Assembly (NCBI GenBank): GCA_964354225.1
Contig: CAYGZC010000122.1
Location: forward strand, 1 to 7,444
Reading direction: 5' to 3'
From: CAYGZC01 sp964354225
Lineage (GTDB): Bacteria > Bacteroidota > Ignavibacteria > UBA10030 > SZUA-254
DNA length: 7,444 bases
Of this stretch, positions 6,159 to 7,444 are shown in pieces. A program made the position numbers and the translations under genes. A model generated the notes under the pieces. That model saw nothing but the letters and a program-made list of their open reading frames with translations, was not told where the DNA came from and did not search any database. The first letter of the stretch is position 1. Every line of letters begins with the position of its first letter.

Positions 6159-6187
6159 TTGACTTTGACACGAGCTTTTTGTAATAT
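6159..6187 (+). promoter_or_regulatory. Sigma70-like promoter (copy 2) upstream of the HEPN-like gene
   Basis: A -35 box TTGACT (6159-6164), a 17-bp spacer and a -10 box TAATAT (6182-6187) are arranged as in copy 1 and match it at 26 of 31 positions. It would start transcription near 6194, ahead of a 31-codon reading frame and the 213-residue gene. Confidence 0.6.
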
Positions 6188-6204
6188 TTGCGTGATTAGA
6201 TTTT

Positions 6205-6300
6205 ATGGCTTCAACACCAGAATATTACACACAAACTGCTGGCTTGTCCGACTATGGAGAATGCGTTATGCAGATTCGTGACAGTAAATTGATAGTTTAA
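6205..6300 (+). CDS. Short reading frame (31 codons), possible leader peptide or remnant
   Basis: An ATG 18 bp after the -10 box opens a frame for 31 residues, starting MASTPEYYTQTAGLSDYG and ending IRDSKLIV, stop TAA at 6298-6300. No ribosome binding site precedes it. It ends 10 nt before the ATG of the HEPN-like gene, which also lacks one, so translation could be coupled. No family is recognised, and there is no signal peptide or membrane segment. It may equally be a chance frame or the remnant of an older gene. Confidence 0.3.
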   Translation: MASTPEYYTQTAGLSDYGECVMQIRDSKLIV

Positions 6301-6310
6301 CCGCCATCCA

Positions 6311-6952
6311 ATGGATTCAATACACGAATATATTAGAAGTACAAGAAGTGCAATACAAAAAATATATCAAGCCATTGATACCTATTACATACTTCTCCTC
6401 GAACCCACTCGCCCAGTTTTTACGTATTGGGGTGAATACGATGAAAATGCTAGACTAAAACACGAGAAATGGATTGAAGAGAACAGGGCTTTGCTTGAAG
6501 AGCGAGCAAAACGGGATGATGAATTTGCAGGTGAGACATTTGCGATGGCAACATTAAGTGGCACCATTTTGCAATTTGCTTATATGGCAATTGAACTTTA
6601 TTCCAAGAATTGTCAACCCTATCAAAAATATATTGATCTTATACCACCCAATCATAAAGTTGCAAAGTTTTGTATTGGAAGAGAAATTAACGAAATTCCA
6701 CTTGGTTTAATAGTTTATGCGGGAAGGCATCAGGCACACCATTATGATGACAAATCATATGGTAGAGTAACCGAACGTGTCTTCCACGATTTGGCAAATT
6801 GGTATAGTCCCACGTTTAGGAAATATTTTGTAGATAGTTATTATGATCTTTCAAATCCAAATGTTATAAATTTTGCAACAAATATTTTATGGAAACTTGA
6901 TTGGCAAAATTATGATTTTTATGAGAAAGAGTTAATTAATTTACTTAAATAA
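6311..6952 (+). CDS. Putative HEPN-domain RNase-like protein, unknown family
   Basis: This soluble 213-residue protein is not assigned to a named family. The stretch GTILQFAYMAIELYSKN (84-100) looks like an early HEPN helix with a conserved acidic residue (Glu95). It is followed by VYAGRHQAHHYDD (135-147), which contains R139-H140-x3-H144. That is the RxxxxH (RHxxxH) catalytic motif of HEPN ribonucleases, found in many toxins, abortive-infection proteins and CRISPR effectors. An N-terminal region rich in charged helix (44-75) precedes it. The C-terminal part is aromatic rich (NWYSPTFRKYFVDSYYD, 163-179). No signal peptide or membrane segment is seen. The ATG at 6311 is the only possible start, because a stop lies in frame at 6293. 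It has no ribosome binding site. Codons are AT-rich compared with the S46 gene, suggesting acquisition. The HEPN call rests on motif and context and needs a profile search. Confidence 0.55.
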   Translation: MDSIHEYIRSTRSAIQKIYQAIDTYYILLLEPTRPVFTYWGEYDENARLKHEKWIEENRALLEERAKRDDEFAGETFAMATLSGTILQFAYMAIELYSKNCQPYQKYIDLIPPNHKVAKFCIGREINEIPLGLIVYAGRHQAHHYDDKSYGRVTERVFHDLANWYSPTFRKYFVDSYYDLSNPNVINFATNILWKLDWQNYDFYEKELINLLK

Positions 6953-6988
6953 GTTAGCTGGCTAACCACCTTAAAAAGGAAAAAGCCA
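6953..6988 (+). promoter_or_regulatory. Intergenic hairpins between the HEPN-like gene and the 111-residue gene
   Basis: Directly after the stop codon lies GTTAGC-TG-GCTAAC (6953-6966), a near-perfect 14-bp dyad. An alternative, longer fold pairs TGGCT (6959-6963) with AGCCA (6984-6988), with CCTT/AAGG (6969-6972 and 6976-6979) inside. The two folds exclude each other. No T-run follows, so read-through into the next gene is likely. It could tune expression of the downstream gene or be an mRNA processing site. Confidence 0.35.
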
Positions 6989-7002
6989 AATAATTATTCA
7001 CT

Positions 7003-7006
7003 GGAG
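7003..7006 (+). promoter_or_regulatory. Ribosome binding site of the 111-residue gene
   Basis: GGAG lies 5 nt before the ATG at 7012. It is the only clear ribosome binding site in the accessory part, so this gene may be translated better than the HEPN-like gene before it. Confidence 0.6.
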
Positions 7007-7011
7007 AAATT

Positions 7012-7347
7012 ATGGATTCACAAGAAGACGCAAACGTAACTGAGGTATTACAAAATATGAATACAGGGATCGAAGAATTGATCAAAAATTTCAAGGATAG
7101 AAGTGATATTATACAAGGATTGTTGCGAAGTATTTCAGACATAATGCTCAATGAACAAAATTATCAAAACTTTTGGAAAAACAAAAGCGCTAGAAGTGCT
7201 ATTCAGGAACAAACCCAATCTTTTTTAGAATTATGCCAGAAATATGATCCAAATGTTATTAAGAAAATGGAAATTATGACTAAGATGTGTAACTCTTTAA
7301 TTCAGATGATACAACAAGCTAATATCGAGGGAATAAGAATCGTTTGA
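7012..7347 (+). CDS. Small helical protein of unknown function, possible partner of the HEPN-like protein
   Basis: The 111-residue product is soluble and predicted almost wholly alpha-helical. It begins MDSQEDANVTEVLQNMNTGI and contains heptad-like hydrophobic spacing (VLQNMNTGIEELIKNF, 13-28, and LLRSISDIML). A central FWKNKSARSAIQEQ segment is followed by a Met/Ile-rich helix (VIKKMEIMTKMCNSLIQMIQQ). No DNA-binding helix-turn-helix, signal peptide or membrane segment is evident, and I do not recognise the family. It is 59 bp downstream of the HEPN-like gene on the same strand, with a similar AT-rich composition and its own ribosome binding site. It could be the antitoxin or a structural partner of a two-gene system. 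That is inference from gene order only, and it could be unrelated. Confidence 0.65.
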   Translation: MDSQEDANVTEVLQNMNTGIEELIKNFKDRSDIIQGLLRSISDIMLNEQNYQNFWKNKSARSAIQEQTQSFLELCQKYDPNVIKKMEIMTKMCNSLIQMIQQANIEGIRIV

Positions 7348-7384
7348 TAGTCACTTGACCGATAAAATACACCACAAATTTTCA

Positions 7385-7444
7385 TTACTCCTTATAAATC
7401 TCCACCACCGGCTTCCCATTCTCATCCATATATCCGCGGTACAT
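7385..7444 (-). CDS. C-terminal end of an unrecognised protein, cut by the window edge
   Basis: The last 60 bases, read on the minus strand, give 19 codons and a TAA stop (7387-7385). The peptide is MYRGYMDENGKPVVEIYKE, and the first Met is probably internal. The wording (GYMDENGKPVVEIY) reads like real protein, and the GC content rises again here relative to the preceding genes. The family cannot be named from so little. It converges on the 111-residue gene, with 37 bp between the stops and no obvious terminator. Confidence 0.5.
   Translation of the reverse strand: MYRGYMDENGKPVVEIYKE

Noticed and set aside
6954..7151. Minus-strand 65-codon frame with hydrophobic content over the start of the 111-residue gene
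   Set aside because: It overlaps a gene that has a proper ribosome binding site, and its hydrophobicity is the usual antisense shadow of helical coding sequence.

Overview
This 7.4 kb stretch is bacterial chromosome. It looks like a member of the Bacteroidota/Ignavibacteriota/Chlorobi assemblage, probably from an uncultured lineage. The reasons are a family S46 dipeptidyl-peptidase (largely a Bacteroidota-type enzyme), a secreted DUF4097 protein, several starts with little or no Shine-Dalgarno sequence, and a DUF559 gene next to short palindromic repeats. The taxonomic call is inference. No rRNA, tRNA, CRISPR array or complete insertion sequence was seen.

Left part (1-5486), ordinary housekeeping and envelope genes. 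On the minus strand lie guaA (GMP synthase, last few codons cut off by the window edge) and, 30 bp upstream of it, a small thiamine-binding (MTH1187/DUF77) protein. The two probably form one transcription unit, driven by a sigma70-like promoter near 1936-1964. Further right on the minus strand is a secreted DUF4097 protein with repeated TYKG motifs. A small plus-strand lipoprotein diverges from it. The lipoprotein gene converges on a large minus-strand S46 dipeptidyl-peptidase gene, and a strong hairpin terminator separates the two.

Right part (5487-7384), an AT-rich accessory stretch on the plus strand. Two near-identical 31-bp promoter sequences (26 of 31 bases the same) sit 525 bp apart. 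The first drives a DUF559 (PD-(D/E)XK, Vsr-like) nuclease gene. The second precedes a 31-codon reading frame and then a 213-residue protein with an RHxxxH motif typical of HEPN RNases. A 111-residue helical protein follows 59 bp later. Each promoter copy is preceded by a palindromic element. The second is a 91-bp, three-stem structure whose left arm also encodes the last residues of the DUF559 protein. The window ends with 19 codons of an unrecognised minus-strand gene.

The best candidate for something undescribed is this right part: a nuclease gene packaged between promoter repeats and palindromes, next to a putative HEPN RNase with a small co-directional partner. That layout resembles phage-defence or toxin-antitoxin islands. 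No gene-free gap exceeds 300 bp. The largest are 6086-6310 (palindromes, promoter, short reading frame), 2787-2992 (divergent control region) and 5487-5677 (divergent promoters and a hairpin).
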